A DNA stretch of 64,000 nt from Fulvimarina pelagi HTCC2506. GTDB taxonomy: Bacteria; Pseudomonadota; Alphaproteobacteria; Rhizobiales; Rhizobiaceae. Both the position numbers and the translations under genes were made by a program. The stretch spans positions 1 to 64,000 of the forward strand of contig NZ_DS022273.1 in NCBI RefSeq assembly GCF_000153705.1. Direction: 5' to 3'. The notes under the pieces were generated by a model. It was not told the DNA's origin, made no database searches, and saw only the letters and a program-made list of their open reading frames with translations. This document shows positions 8,437 to 18,207 of this stretch, one piece after another (the first letter of the stretch is position 1; every line of letters starts with the position of its first letter).

Positions 8437-11400
8437 TCCCGGCTCTCATCCGCGCCTCCATTGCGAACCGGGTGGTCGTGGTTGCGCTCGCGATTATGCT
8501 GGCGCTTGGCGGCACCTGGGCGGTTATGCGCACGCCGGTCGATGCGATCCCAGACCTGTCGGACGTGCAGGTGATCATCAAGACCCCCTTTCCCGGGCAG
8601 GCCCCGCAGTTGGTCGAGGATCAGGTGACCTATCCCATCGCATCGGCCATGCTGGCCGTACCGGGGGCAACCGATGTGCGCGGGTTCTCCTTCTTCGGAG
8701 ACAGCTACGTCTACATCGTCTTCGAGGACGGCACCGATCTCTATTGGGCGCGTACGCGGGTGCTCGAATATCTCGCGCAGGTGCAATCTGGCCTGCCGGA
8801 AGGCGCGACGCCGCAGCTTGGTCCCGATGCGACGGGCGTTGGCTGGATCTATCAGTACGTTCTGATCGACCGAAGTGGGAACCACGACATCGCCCAGCTT
8901 CGCGCCCTCCAAGATTGGTGGCTGAAATTCGAGCTGCAAGCCGTGAACGGCGTTGCGGAGGTCGCCACCATCGGCGGCATGGTGCGGCAGTATCAGGTCG
9001 TGGTCGATCCCCACAAGCTGCGGGCCTACGACCTGACCCTGCCGGAGCTTCGCCGCGCCATCGAGAACGCCAACCGCGAGACCGGCGGCAGCGTGCTCGA
9101 GATGGGCGAGGCCGAATTCATGGTCCGAGCGACGGGCTACATCGAAAACCTCGATGATCTGGCCAGTGCGCCGGTGCGGGTGAACGAACGCGGCGCGGCG
9201 TTGACGCTCGGCGATGTCGCCGAGGTCCGCATGGGGCCGGAGTTGCGGCGCGGCGTGGGCGAGTTCAATGGCGAGGGCGATGCAGTTGGAGGGGTGGTTA
9301 TCATGCGTTGGGGCGGCAACGCTCTCGCCACCATAGAGGCGGTGGAAGCGCGTCTGGTAGACCTGCGCGGCTCGCTTCCCGAAGGCGTCGAACTCGTAAC
9401 CACCTACGATCGTTCGGGGCTGATCGAGAGGGCGATCGTCAATCTTCAGGACAAGCTGACCGAGGAATTCATCGTCGTCGTGCTGGTCTGCGCGGCATTC
9501 TTGCTGCACCTTCGCTCTTCGCTCGTGATCCTGCTGACGCTCCCTTTGGGCATCCTCTCCGCCTTCGTCGTGATGCGATTCCAAGGCGTGAACGCCAACA
9601 TCATGAGTCTGGGTGGGATCGCCATCGCCATCGGGGCCATGGTGGACGCAGCCATCGTGATGATCGAGGCGCTGCATCGGCGCATCGAGCGCGAGCCGCT
9701 CACCCCCGAAAACCGCTGGCGCATTGTGAGCGAGAGCGCATCCGAAGTGGGCTCGGCGCTCTTTTTCTCGCTCGCCATCATCACCGTGAGCTTCTTGCCG
9801 GTCTTCGTGCTGGAGGGGCAAGAGGGCCGGCTTTTCAAGCCGCTTGCCTTCACCAAGACCTATGCGATGGCGGCAGCGGCGATCCTGTCGGTGACGCTGG
9901 TGCCGGTGCTGATGGGCTACTTCGTGCGAGGGAGGATCGTTCCTGAACGGAAAAATCCCCTGAACCGTGTCTGCATAGCGCTTTACCGCCCGTTTCTCGA
10001 CGCGGCAGTGGCATGGCCGGTGGCGACCATCGCTTGCGCGGTGCTGATCGTCGCCTCGATGGCGTATCCCATGCAGCGGATCGGGACGGAGTTCATGCCC
10101 GAACTTAACGAGGGTGATTTCCTCTACATGCCATCCCTCTATCCAGGCGTTTCCATTGGCAAGGCTCGAGAGGTGCTGCAGCAGACCGACAGGCTGATCG
10201 CCACGGTGCCGGAGGTCGAGACTGTCCACGGCAAGCTCGGCCGCGCGGTCACCGCCACGGACCCCGCCCCACTAACGATGATCGAGACGACCATTCAACT
10301 CAAACCGGAGGATGAATGGCGCCCTGGGATGACGATGGCGGGTATCCGCGACGCGCTGGACAGCGCCGTGCAGGTCCCCGGCGTCACCAATGTCTGGATT
10401 CAGCCGATCAAGAACCGCATCGACATGCTCGCCACCGGCATCAAGACGCCCGTTGGCGTGAAGGTGACCGGTGCCGACCTGAACGTCATCGAACAGATCG
10501 CAGTCGAGGTCGAGCGTGCCGTCGGAAGCATCGAGGGTACGGCCTCCGTCTATGCAGAGCGACCCGTCGGTGGGCGCTTCATCGAGATGGATATCGACCG
10601 CGAGGCGGCAGCCCGATACATGCTTTCCATCGCAGACGTGCAGCAGGTCGTGCAGATGGCGGTCGGCGGCGTGAAAATCTCCGAGACGGTCGAGGGGCTA
10701 GAGCGTTTCCCCATTAACCTGCGCTATCCTCGCGACTGGCGCGACAGCCCCGAGCGCCTGCGCGAACTCCCGCTGGTGACACCCTCGGGCGCTCATATCC
10801 CCCTCGAACAGGTGGCCGAGATCCGCCTAGTCGACGGTCCCGGCATGATCCGCTCCGAGAACGCGCGCCGCACCGGCTTCGTCTTTATCGACATCGCGGA
10901 CCGCGATCTCGGCGGTTATGTCGAGGAGGCGCAGCGGGCGGTGGCCGAGCAGGTTACGCTGCCGCCGGGCTATTCCCTCGCATGGTCGGGCCAGTACGAA
11001 TACATCGAGCGGGTGCGGGCGAAGCTGACGCTGGTGGCTCCGGCTACCATAGGCCTCATTATTCTGATGCTGTTCATGGAGTTCCGCCGCTTTCAGGAGG
11101 TTGCCATCATTCTGACCGCCTTGCCTGTTGCCCTTTCGGGCGGGGTGTGGCTGGTGTGGTATCTCGGCTTCGACATGTCGGTCGCCGTACTCGTCGGCTT
11201 CATTGCGCTGGCCGGGGTTGCGGTGGAGACGGCCATCGTCATGTTGCTCTACCTCAACCTCGCCTGGAACCGGCGGATTGAGGACGTGCAGGACCGTGCG
11301 CTGACGCCACGCGACGTGGAGGAGGTCGTCTTCGAGGGAGCGCTACTAAGACTACGCCCCAAAGTGATGACCGTCGCCACCATCTTCGCTGGGCTCATCC

Positions 11401-11612
11401 CAATTATGTACGGCACTGGCACCGGCTCCGAGATCATGCAGCGGATCGCCGCTCCGATGATTGGCGGCATGGCCACCGCCACGCTGCTCACACTATTCGT
11501 CATACCTGCCGTCTTCACGATCTGGAAGCGGCTGGAGATCGGCTCACGCAACCGGGAACGCCTGCGTGGCACCGGAGGCGCAGAGCCGACCATCGCCGCC
11601 CCCGCGGAATAA
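8433..11612 (+). CDS. cusA: CusA/CzcA-type heavy-metal RND efflux pump
   Basis: 1,059 residues, the normal length for the family. It starts with TTG at 8433, overlapping the cusB stop (TTGA), with AGGAG upstream. It shows the twofold RND plan: a first transmembrane helix, a large periplasmic loop, a helix cluster (from about residue 340), a second loop and a second cluster. Family motifs include GTEFMPELNEGDFLYMP, WIQPIKNRIDMLATGIKTPV and GSEIMQRIAAPMIGGM. It uses proton flux to export Cu(I)/Ag(I) from the periplasm or cytoplasm. The operon is cusB-cusA-cusF; a CusC-like channel is encoded separately at 34102-35553. Confidence 0.96.
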   Translation: MIPALIRASIANRVVVVALAIMLALGGTWAVMRTPVDAIPDLSDVQVIIKTPFPGQAPQLVEDQVTYPIASAMLAVPGATDVRGFSFFGDSYVYIVFEDGTDLYWARTRVLEYLAQVQSGLPEGATPQLGPDATGVGWIYQYVLIDRSGNHDIAQLRALQDWWLKFELQAVNGVAEVATIGGMVRQYQVVVDPHKLRAYDLTLPELRRAIENANRETGGSVLEMGEAEFMVRATGYIENLDDLASAPVRVNERGAALTLGDVAEVRMGPELRRGVGEFNGEGDAVGGVVIMRWGGNALATIEAVEARLVDLRGSLPEGVELVTTYDRSGLIERAIVNLQDKLTEEFIVVVLVCAAFLLHLRSSLVILLTLPLGILSAFVVMRFQGVNANIMSLGGIAIAIGAMVDAAIVMIEALHRRIEREPLTPENRWRIVSESASEVGSALFFSLAIITVSFLPVFVLEGQEGRLFKPLAFTKTYAMAAAAILSVTLVPVLMGYFVRGRIVPERKNPLNRVCIALYRPFLDAAVAWPVATIACAVLIVASMAYPMQRIGTEFMPELNEGDFLYMPSLYPGVSIGKAREVLQQTDRLIATVPEVETVHGKLGRAVTATDPAPLTMIETTIQLKPEDEWRPGMTMAGIRDALDSAVQVPGVTNVWIQPIKNRIDMLATGIKTPVGVKVTGADLNVIEQIAVEVERAVGSIEGTASVYAERPVGGRFIEMDIDREAAARYMLSIADVQQVVQMAVGGVKISETVEGLERFPINLRYPRDWRDSPERLRELPLVTPSGAHIPLEQVAEIRLVDGPGMIRSENARRTGFVFIDIADRDLGGYVEEAQRAVAEQVTLPPGYSLAWSGQYEYIERVRAKLTLVAPATIGLIILMLFMEFRRFQEVAIILTALPVALSGGVWLVWYLGFDMSVAVLVGFIALAGVAVETAIVMLLYLNLAWNRRIEDVQDRALTPRDVEEVVFEGALLRLRPKVMTVATIFAGLIPIMYGTGTGSEIMQRIAAPMIGGMATATLLTLFVIPAVFTIWKRLEIGSRNRERLRGTGGAEPTIAAPAE

Positions 11613-11632
11613 TTAAACCTCAGGAGAAACCA

Positions 11633-12031
11633 ATGCGCATCATCACGCTCGCCCTTTCGGCAACCCTACTCGCCGCCCCCGCCTTCGCGGACAATCACAT
11701 GCAGCGCGAGGGCATGAACCATGGAGAGATGGACATGGAGGGCATGAGCCAGGGCTCCGAGACCCATAGCGGCATGGATCACGGTACCATGAAGCACTCG
11801 GACATGGAGGGCATCCACACCACCGCCACGATCAACAGCATCGACGGCAATACTGTCAATGTGAGCCACCCTGCTATTCCCGCGTTGCGATGGCCGGCCA
11901 TGACCATGGACATGACGCTGCTCGACGGCGCTGAGATGGGAGAGATCGGGGAAGGCGACGAGGCGATGCTCATGCTGGAGCAGGGAGCGGACGGCATGGT
12001 TGGCATCCGCGCCATAATGCCCGCTGAATAA
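11633..12031 (+). CDS. cusF: CusF periplasmic Cu(I)/Ag(I) chaperone with Met/His-rich linker
   Basis: 132 residues. The signal peptide ends at APAFADN. A 40-residue linker rich in Met, His and Gly (NHGEMDMEGMSQG, HSGMDHGTMKHSDM) precedes a standard CusF domain with VNVSHPAI and RWPAMTMDM. These carry the His, Trp and two Met residues that bind Cu(I)/Ag(I) in E. coli CusF. SD is CAGGAGA, 9 bases before the ATG. It is the third gene of the cus operon and should load the CusBA pump in the periplasm. Confidence 0.93.
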   Translation: MRIITLALSATLLAAPAFADNHMQREGMNHGEMDMEGMSQGSETHSGMDHGTMKHSDMEGIHTTATINSIDGNTVNVSHPAIPALRWPAMTMDMTLLDGAEMGEIGEGDEAMLMLEQGADGMVGIRAIMPAE

Positions 12032-12438
12032 GGCCGTGGGGATGCTATGCGTCCCCTCTGGCTCCCACGCTGGCGCTTACTGCCTCCCGGCGACTAAAGA
12101 CCGGGGTCCAGTCCGGCGCGACGCCTGGTGTTCCGAAGCGGCCTCTGGATGCCGCGTCGTCGATCGCCTTCGCCGCCCGGACTCTGGAGATAATCTAGGG
12201 CCTCAGCATTGGGTTCGCGGAGGGGCGCGAGCTGCCACCCTCCAAGGGTCGATCGCCGCCTTGGCTTCTCGCGCTGCGACCAATCAGTCGAAAAGATCCG
12301 GTCGATCTTTAAATTAAGGTGGGGGAGGGAGTTTCGAAACATAGATTTCGGTCAGGTGAGTAAAATGGAAAGTCTCTGGCATACCGCTTGTTGTCTACCA
12401 GTTTTCAAGAAGCCCGGCTCCCTTGATGGATCACGCCG
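12032..12438 (+). other. Intergenic, 407 bases; weak hairpin, no gene recognised
   Basis: A short hairpin, GGGGA-9-TCCCC at 12038-12056, follows cusF directly and could be a weak terminator, though no T run follows. The rest contains short open frames with no recognisable protein content. The promoter for the cytochrome c/MCO pair should lie near 12300-12430, where the sequence becomes more AT-rich. Confidence 0.35.
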
Positions 12439-12906
12439 TTGAATCGCTTCTTGATCGTAATTGTCGGACTGACGATCGCCACCATCATCGCATCCACCGT
12501 TCTTTGGTGGTGGCCATCTGCAAAATCAGCGGGCGAGTTGCGGCCGGGCGACGACGCCGTCGTCGCGCAAGGTTCTCGAATATACGCTCAATATTGCGCC
12601 TCCTGCCATGGTGCGGACCTTCAAGGCGAGGCGAATTGGAAGCAGCCGGGTCCCGATGGACGTATGCCGGCACCGCCGCACGACGAAACCGGTCATACTT
12701 GGCATCATGATGGCCGAACATTGTTCCGCCTAGTGAAGTTCGGGCCCACCGCCCTGCTCGATCCTGGTTCGTCTTATGAAACGAATATGCCTGCCTATGA
12801 CGGTGTTCTGGAGGACGAAGAAATTCTTGCCGTCCTCTCCTACATTAAGAGTACCTGGCCGGATGATGTCAGACAGCGTCACGACGAAATGGAGGCAATG
12901 CAATGA
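12439..12906 (+). CDS. Membrane-anchored monohaem cytochrome c
   Basis: 155 residues. An N-terminal hydrophobic anchor (about residues 3-25) is followed by one haem site, CASCH, and a likely axial Met in ETNMPAYDG. The pattern is class I cytochrome c. The only in-frame start giving the anchor is TTG at 12439, and the SD is weak. The stop overlaps the ATG of the downstream MCO (ATGA), so the pair is an operon. A plausible role is to accept electrons from, or pass them to, the MCO or a terminal oxidase; that is inference. A similar MCO/cytochrome c pairing occurs at 28781-30612. Confidence 0.88.
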   Translation: MNRFLIVIVGLTIATIIASTVLWWWPSAKSAGELRPGDDAVVAQGSRIYAQYCASCHGADLQGEANWKQPGPDGRMPAPPHDETGHTWHHDGRTLFRLVKFGPTALLDPGSSYETNMPAYDGVLEDEEILAVLSYIKSTWPDDVRQRHDEMEAMQ

Positions 12907-14441
12907 TCAGCCAAAGGGCTAACAATGCGGGCTTCAAGACGACCCGCCGTGCAGTGTTGCTTGGCAGCACCTTTGCTCTCGCCGCGCCTGGCTTGCTGCG
13001 CGCTCAGGGTATGATGGAGCATGGAGGCATGATGGAGAGCGGCAGAAATTCAACAGCCGCGACTCCCGCCGGTGGCGCCCCGTTCAGATCCTTACCCACA
13101 CTCAATGCCACTGATGGCAAACTCGATCTGCGCGCAATGGCTGGACAGACGCGTTTTGAAGGCGGTGCTCCGACAAAGACAAAGGGGTTCGGTCAAGCCT
13201 ACTTAGGACCGACGATACGTCTTAGGCGGGGGGAAACGGTCGAAGCACAAGTCGCGAACGCAACCGAACGCTCGATCTCTGTGCATTGGCACGGACTACA
13301 CGTGACATCCGATGCTGATGGCGGAGCTCCGCAATCCGCCATCGCTGCAGGTGACAGTTGGCGAGCCATGCTGCCTATCGAACAGCCTGCGGCGACGCTC
13401 TGGTATCACACTCATGTTCATGGCCACACGGCGCCCGACGTTTGGGCCGGCCTCGCTGGTGCGATAATCCTAGAGGATGAGGTGTCGGATGCATTAGGTT
13501 TGCCGTCCACAGACGGTATCGATGATTTCACGATAATCATGCAAGACAAGAGCTTTGATGCCGAGGGGCGTGCAAACTACGATCCAGGCATGATGGGTAT
13601 CATGCACGGAGTGGTAGGCCAGATCGTGCTTGTAAACGGCCAGTTTGCGCCACGTGCTTCAGTTCCTGCCGGACCTGTTCGTTTGCGGTTGATCAACGCT
13701 GCTACCTCCGCCGAACATCATGTAACCTTCGCTCATCCAACCGTTGTGGTCGGAGTCGATCAGGGGCTTCTGTCCGAACCGATTGCTGTGGAAAGCGTGA
13801 CTGTCTCGCCCGGTGCACGGGTCGAGGTGATCGTAGATCTGAGTGATGGCGATATATGTATGCCGTCGGTCACGGCAGCGACAGTGGGCAGCTCAGAGGG
13901 CGGTGATGCTAGCATGATGGGTGGTGGCATGATGGCGGAGAGAAGCACGCCCCACCCCCTTCTAACGCTCGCTCCAGATGCGTCGCTACCTGTCCGCGGC
14001 CGGATCCCCGATCGCTTGGTGGACCCGCTTCCTGATCCGCCGACGCCAGTCACCAATCGTCGCTTCGTCCTGCAAGAGAACATGGGTCCAATGCAGCATC
14101 TGCGCAGCGCAATTGGTTCCGGGCCGGTGATGGCGATCAACGGCGAACCTTACAATCCGGACCGAATGGATTTCACGGTTAAGCGTGGGACGTTTGAGCG
14201 GTGGACAATTTCCGCGGAGGGCATGGCTCATCCTTTCCATGCTCATGGGGTAAAATTTTGGGTGCCCGAGCCGAATGGACCGGAGGAAACGGGCTGGAAG
14301 GATGTGGTGACGGTGTCCGGCACGCGGGACCTCTGGGTTTCTGTCGAAGCAGAATCGCGAGATGACATACCTTTCATGTACCATTGTCATATCCTGGAGC
14401 ACGAAGATGCTGGCATGATGGGTCAGTTCGTCACCAATTGA
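12903..14441 (+). CDS. CueO-like multicopper oxidase, Tat-exported
   Basis: 512 residues. Twin-arginine signal TRRAVLLGS. Copper motifs are HWHG, WYHTHVHG, HPFHAHG and HCHILEHEDAGM, in the order expected for three-domain MCOs. A Met-rich stretch follows the signal (MMEHGGMMES) and a second lies near residue 340 (DASMMGGGMMAERS), like the Met-rich region of CueO that binds Cu(I). Its ATG overlaps the stop of the cytochrome c gene. It probably oxidises Cu(I) to less toxic Cu(II) in the periplasm. It is only distantly similar to the two MCO copies at 108-1511 and 29206-30612. Confidence 0.92.
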   Translation: MISQRANNAGFKTTRRAVLLGSTFALAAPGLLRAQGMMEHGGMMESGRNSTAATPAGGAPFRSLPTLNATDGKLDLRAMAGQTRFEGGAPTKTKGFGQAYLGPTIRLRRGETVEAQVANATERSISVHWHGLHVTSDADGGAPQSAIAAGDSWRAMLPIEQPAATLWYHTHVHGHTAPDVWAGLAGAIILEDEVSDALGLPSTDGIDDFTIIMQDKSFDAEGRANYDPGMMGIMHGVVGQIVLVNGQFAPRASVPAGPVRLRLINAATSAEHHVTFAHPTVVVGVDQGLLSEPIAVESVTVSPGARVEVIVDLSDGDICMPSVTAATVGSSEGGDASMMGGGMMAERSTPHPLLTLAPDASLPVRGRIPDRLVDPLPDPPTPVTNRRFVLQENMGPMQHLRSAIGSGPVMAINGEPYNPDRMDFTVKRGTFERWTISAEGMAHPFHAHGVKFWVPEPNGPEETGWKDVVTVSGTRDLWVSVEAESRDDIPFMYHCHILEHEDAGMMGQFVTN

Positions 14442-14592
14442 GCGCAGCTTTACACCTCACTTTCCGTTCAACTCAAAGATTTTTTCGGCCGGTTGCGTCG
14501 TTTAAGCTTACGGTGTTAACGAAAGTATATCCGATCTTCGTCAGTCGTCATTGCGGGAACTAAGCAGACTTTGATTTCGTAGTCGCTACAGA

Positions 14593-15075
14593 ATGAGTTT
14601 GAAATTGCAGCATTCCTCCGCATCGCCATTTTCCCTCTGGGCCGTTCCGGAAATTACCGTTGCGTTTCTGTCGTTTGCGCTGCATTTCGTTTGGGAATTT
14701 ATTCAAGTTCCGACCTATGCGGAAATGGCTGTGATGCCTCACTGGGAAGGAGTAAAGATCTGTACCAGTGCAACGTTCGGTGATGTAGGGTTTGCACTAA
14801 CTGCATTCTGGACGACGGCCGCAGCATCGCGCTCGCGATACTGGATACTGGCGCCGAGAATTTGGCAGGTCGCAATGTTTCTCGCAATCGGAATTGGTCT
14901 CACGATTGGGTTCGAATACTACTACACAGAAGTTTCCGAACGTTGGAATTACTCAAATCTGATGCCACTGGTTCCACCTTTTGGAACTGGTCTAAGCCCT
15001 TTATTGCAGTGGATTGTCATTCCACTTATCGTTCTATCTTTATCCCGTCGCGTTGTAGCACTGGACGGACAGTGA
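14593..15075 (+). CDS. Four-helix membrane protein of unknown function
   Basis: 160 residues, four predicted membrane helices. Conserved-looking polar residues lie at membrane borders: LHFVWEFIQVPTYAEM, HWEGVKICTSATFGD and EYYYTEVSERWNYS. I do not recognise a named family. It lies 151 bases downstream of the MCO on the same strand, so it may be in the same transcription unit or separate. Confidence 0.6.
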   Translation: MSLKLQHSSASPFSLWAVPEITVAFLSFALHFVWEFIQVPTYAEMAVMPHWEGVKICTSATFGDVGFALTAFWTTAAASRSRYWILAPRIWQVAMFLAIGIGLTIGFEYYYTEVSERWNYSNLMPLVPPFGTGLSPLLQWIVIPLIVLSLSRRVVALDGQ

Positions 15076-15124
15076 CTGTCGTCTTTCTTCTTCGATGAGT
15101 TCGCGCAGTGCCATTTTGCCGACG

Positions 15125-15556
15125 CTAACTATCTTGTTGCCAAATCTTGCTGCAGATCGAGTAGAGTAGGGTCGCAGACCAAGTGAGGACCATGAATCCG
15201 CCGAGGGAGAAGAACATCGCAACGAGGCGAATTGGACCGAGAGCTTTTATATCGGAAAAGCCGAGGGTCACGAAGCTCATTCCAGAGAAATAGATAAGCC
15301 CTTCCCATGTACCGGAAAAGGTGCCCCCGAGATCTCCAAAACCGTTGATTTCCAGCAGTGCGGCCAGCACGAGGGCGAATGAAAGTATTTCGAACGAATG
15401 AAGTATCAAGAGGCATGTGAACGTAATCATGATCGGTGCATGCCCTGAGGCCCTGAAATTAGGTGCCACTCGGACGATCGTTAAGACCCCGACATGATGA
15501 ATCATGCCGAGAATGAGCACGAGAGAAAGTCCCGTCGCAAAAGCCACCAAAGTCAT
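15125..15556 (-). CDS. Small ion-channel-like membrane protein (two-helix potassium channel fold)
   Basis: 143 residues, about four hydrophobic segments. The stretch IYFSGMSFVTLGFSDI between the last helices resembles the pore loop and selectivity filter of two-helix potassium channels, but reads TLGFSD rather than the usual T-[VI]-G-[YF]-G-D. SD is CAGGGGA before the ATG at 15556. The change at the last Gly makes ion selectivity uncertain. It is convergent with the gene at 14593-15075. Confidence 0.6.
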   Translation of the reverse strand: MTLVAFATGLSLVLILGMIHHVGVLTIVRVAPNFRASGHAPIMITFTCLLILHSFEILSFALVLAALLEINGFGDLGGTFSGTWEGLIYFSGMSFVTLGFSDIKALGPIRLVAMFFSLGGFMVLTWSATLLYSICSKIWQQDS

Positions 15557-15723
15557 GTCAGTCCCCTGTTGTTCAGCGTTCCAGTCTCGCGAAAGATCCT
15601 ACGAAAGCAATTCATGATGGCGAGAACCTCTTCTGTAGCAAATTGATAGTGGATCGTCCGCCGATCGCACCTCGTACTCACGATCCAGCAAGAAGCAGCT
15701 TGGTTTAGATGTTGCTATAGAGG

Positions 15724-15731
15724 GAACAGAT
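15724..15731 (+). repeat. 8-bp target-site duplication, left of IS66
   Basis: The octamer GAACAGAT precedes the left inverted repeat and is repeated exactly at 18221-18228 beyond the right end. Eight bases is the known duplication size of IS66. Confidence 0.93.
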
Positions 15732-15817
15732 GTAAGCGTTGCCGTCACCCCACCTTGCTGATTGCGGCGTAGCCAGCGAGTTTCCGAGCCTTTCATGCGA
15801 GGTAGAGGCTTGGAGCT

Positions 15818-16261
15818 ATGTCGATGTCATGTGCTGATGCTGGCACTAAGCCAGTTCGGCGGTTCGAGGTCTTCACGGGCGCAGGACGGCGGCGCGACTG
15901 GAGCGACGAAGAGAAGGCGGCGATCGTCGCCGAGAGCTATTCCGGCTTGGAAAGCGTTTGTGCCGTTGCCCGGCGTCACGGACTGAGCCATTCGCAACTC
16001 TTCACCTGGCGGCGCAAGTTGCGAGAGACGGCTCTTGTGAAGTCCGATGCGACCGCGACCGAACCGGCATTCGTGCCGGCAATCGTCGAGCCTTCCATCA
16101 TCGAGAAGAAGCCTCGCGCGAAGCGGAAACGGTCACGCTCGTCCGGCAAGGCGATCCCGGCGGTCGAACTGGAGATCGACGGCGTCGCGGTGAAGATCGC
16201 CAAGGGTGCCGACGCAAAAACGATCGCGGCAGTGATCGACGCATTGAAGGGAAGCGCGTGA
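15818..16261 (+). CDS. tnpA: IS66 TnpA (accessory protein)
   Basis: 147 residues with an N-terminal helix-turn-helix (WSDEEKAAIVAESYSG ... VARRHGLSHSQLFTWRRKL), as in IS66 TnpA/OrfA. The C terminus (AVELEIDGVAVKIAKGAD) is also typical. The stop overlaps the tnpB start by GTGA. Confidence 0.93.
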   Translation: MSMSCADAGTKPVRRFEVFTGAGRRRDWSDEEKAAIVAESYSGLESVCAVARRHGLSHSQLFTWRRKLRETALVKSDATATEPAFVPAIVEPSIIEKKPRAKRKRSRSSGKAIPAVELEIDGVAVKIAKGADAKTIAAVIDALKGSA

Positions 16262-16614
16262 TCGGGCCAAGCGGCGCCGTTCGCGTTATGGTCGCGACGA
16301 AGCCCGTCGACTTCCGCAAAGGCGCCGAGGGTCTCGCCGCCCTTGTGCGCGAGACGATGGCGGCCGATCCCTTTGGCGGTACGATCTACGTCTTCCGAGC
16401 CAAACGCGCCGACCGGATCAAGCTGATCTTCTGGGACGGCACCGGTCTGGTTCTCGTTGCAAAGCGGCTCGAGGACGGCGCGTTCAAATGGCCTGCGATC
16501 ACGGACGGCGTCATTCGGCTGACAGCCGCACAGCTCTCCGCGCTTCTCGAAGGTCTGGACTGGCGCCGCGTTCACGAGGCCCGAACGACACGGGTGCCCG
16601 AAGCTGTGAGCTGA
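16258..16614 (+). CDS. tnpB: IS66 TnpB (OrfB) accessory protein
   Basis: 118 residues starting at GTG 16258, overlapping the tnpA stop. Characteristic segments are VMVATKPVDFRKGAEGLAAL, YVFRAKRADRIKLIFWDGTG and FKWPAITDGVIRLTAAQL. The protein is required for IS66 transposition in the family, with unknown biochemical role. Confidence 0.95.
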   Translation: MIGPSGAVRVMVATKPVDFRKGAEGLAALVRETMAADPFGGTIYVFRAKRADRIKLIFWDGTGLVLVAKRLEDGAFKWPAITDGVIRLTAAQLSALLEGLDWRRVHEARTTRVPEAVS

Positions 16615-16674
16615 TCGGCATCGACGCCGATAAATCTCTCGCCGAAGGCGCGAGATTATGATTCTCTTCGGTTC

Positions 16675-18207
16675 ATGGCCACTGCTCTCGAAGCACTTCC
16701 CGACGATCCCGGCACGCTGAAGGCGATGCTGATCGCCGAGCGCGTGCGGTCCGAGCGTCTTGAGCAGATCATCAAGGAATTGCAGCGCCATCGCTTCGGC
16801 CGCCGGGCCGAGACGCTGCCCGAGGACCAGCTTCTTCTCGGTCTCGAAGACGTCGAGCAAGGCGTTGCCGTCGAAGAGGCCGAGGCTGAAAGCGCCGATC
16901 CAGAACGAAAGACCGAACGGGCGGCGAAGCGCCGGGCGAACCGCGGTTCTCTGCCGGCCCATCTGCCGCGGATCGAGACCGTCGTCGACATCGAGGACAA
17001 GTCCTGTCCGTGCTGCCGGCATTGGCTCCACGTCATCGGCGAGGATGTCGCCGAGCGGCTCGACATCGTGCCCGCCCAGTTCCGTGTTCTTGTGACAAGG
17101 CGGCCGCGCTACGGCTGCCGGGCCTGCGAGGGCGTCGTCGTTCAGGCACCTGCACCGAACAGATTGATCGAGGGCGGCATTCCGACCGAGGCGACGGTAG
17201 CGCAGGTCCTGGTCTCCAAATACGCCGATCACCTGCCGCTCTATCGTCAGGCGCAGATCTATGCCCGCCAGGGCGTGCGGCTCGACCGATCGACGCTCGC
17301 GGATTGGGTTGGACGGGCGGCCTTCCTGCTCAGGCCTATCCACGAGCGGCTTCTCGGCCACTTGAAGGCGTCCACCAAGCTCTTCGCCGACGAAACGACT
17401 GCGCCAGTCCTCGATCCCGGGCGCGGTCGGACCAAGACCGGCCAGTTCTTCGCCTATGCCCGCGACGATCGTCCCTTCGGCGGCGATGATCCGCCGGCGG
17501 TCGCCTACATCTACGCGCCGGACCGAAAGGCGGTGCGCCCCACCGAGCATTTACAGGACTTCAACGGCATCCTGCAGGTCGATGGCTATAGCGGCTACAA
17601 GGCGCTCGCCGAGAAGGGACAGGTGCGTCTAGCCTTCTGTTGGGCGCATGTCCGTCGGCGGTTCTATGAACTCGCCGCCAATGGACCTGCGTCGATCGCG
17701 ACGGAGGCGTTGAAGCGCATCGCCGCGCTCTACCAGATCGAGACCACCATCCGCGGCCGGTCTCCTGACGAGCGTCGGAAAGTTCGGCAGGAGAAAAGCC
17801 TGCCACTCCTCGACGCGCTGGAAGCCTTCCTGCGCGAGAAGCTCGCCCTGATCAGCCAGAAGACGAAGCTCGCCGAGGCGATCCGATATGCGCTGTCACG
17901 ATGGGAGGGACTTTGCCGGTTCGCCGGTGACGGCACGATCGAGATCGACAACAACACCGTCGAGCGCTCGATCCGCCCATTGGCGCTGACGCGCAAGAAT
18001 GCGCTCTTCGCCGGTTCCGACGGCGGTGCCCGGCACTGGGCCGTCGTCGCCTCGCTCATCGAGACCTGCAAGCTAAACGACGTCGATCCGTACGCCTATC
18101 TCAGCGCCGTCATCACCTGCATCGTCGACGGCCATCCCAACAGCGCGATCGACGACCTCATGCCGTGGACATTCAAGCCGAAAGTCGATCTCACCGCGGT
18201 GGCCTGA
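16675..18207 (+). CDS. tnpC: IS66 transposase TnpC
   Basis: 510 residues, full length. It has a leucine-rich coiled N terminus, a zinc-binding segment (SCPCCRHWLHVIGEDVAERL ... YGCRACEG), then the DDE core. TKLFADETTAPVLDPG holds the first Asp, DGYSGYKAL the second, and EIDNNTVERSIRP the Glu. The C-terminal cap (NDVDPYAYLSAV) is standard. The stop lies 13 bases inside the right end. Confidence 0.96.
   Translation: MATALEALPDDPGTLKAMLIAERVRSERLEQIIKELQRHRFGRRAETLPEDQLLLGLEDVEQGVAVEEAEAESADPERKTERAAKRRANRGSLPAHLPRIETVVDIEDKSCPCCRHWLHVIGEDVAERLDIVPAQFRVLVTRRPRYGCRACEGVVVQAPAPNRLIEGGIPTEATVAQVLVSKYADHLPLYRQAQIYARQGVRLDRSTLADWVGRAAFLLRPIHERLLGHLKASTKLFADETTAPVLDPGRGRTKTGQFFAYARDDRPFGGDDPPAVAYIYAPDRKAVRPTEHLQDFNGILQVDGYSGYKALAEKGQVRLAFCWAHVRRRFYELAANGPASIATEALKRIAALYQIETTIRGRSPDERRKVRQEKSLPLLDALEAFLREKLALISQKTKLAEAIRYALSRWEGLCRFAGDGTIEIDNNTVERSIRPLALTRKNALFAGSDGGARHWAVVASLIETCKLNDVDPYAYLSAVITCIVDGHPNSAIDDLMPWTFKPKVDLTAVA

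Noticed and set aside
7884-10229. 781-codon minus-strand frame opposite cusB and cusA
   Set aside because: Antisense shadow; His/Arg/Asp-rich composition typical of the reverse strand of GC-rich genes, and no start or SD support.
12036-12317. Short frames on both strands after cusF
   Set aside because: No start signals and no recognisable content; treated as intergenic.
15976-17550. 524-codon minus-strand frame across IS66
   Set aside because: Antisense of tnpA, tnpB and tnpC, which are complete and in the expected order.
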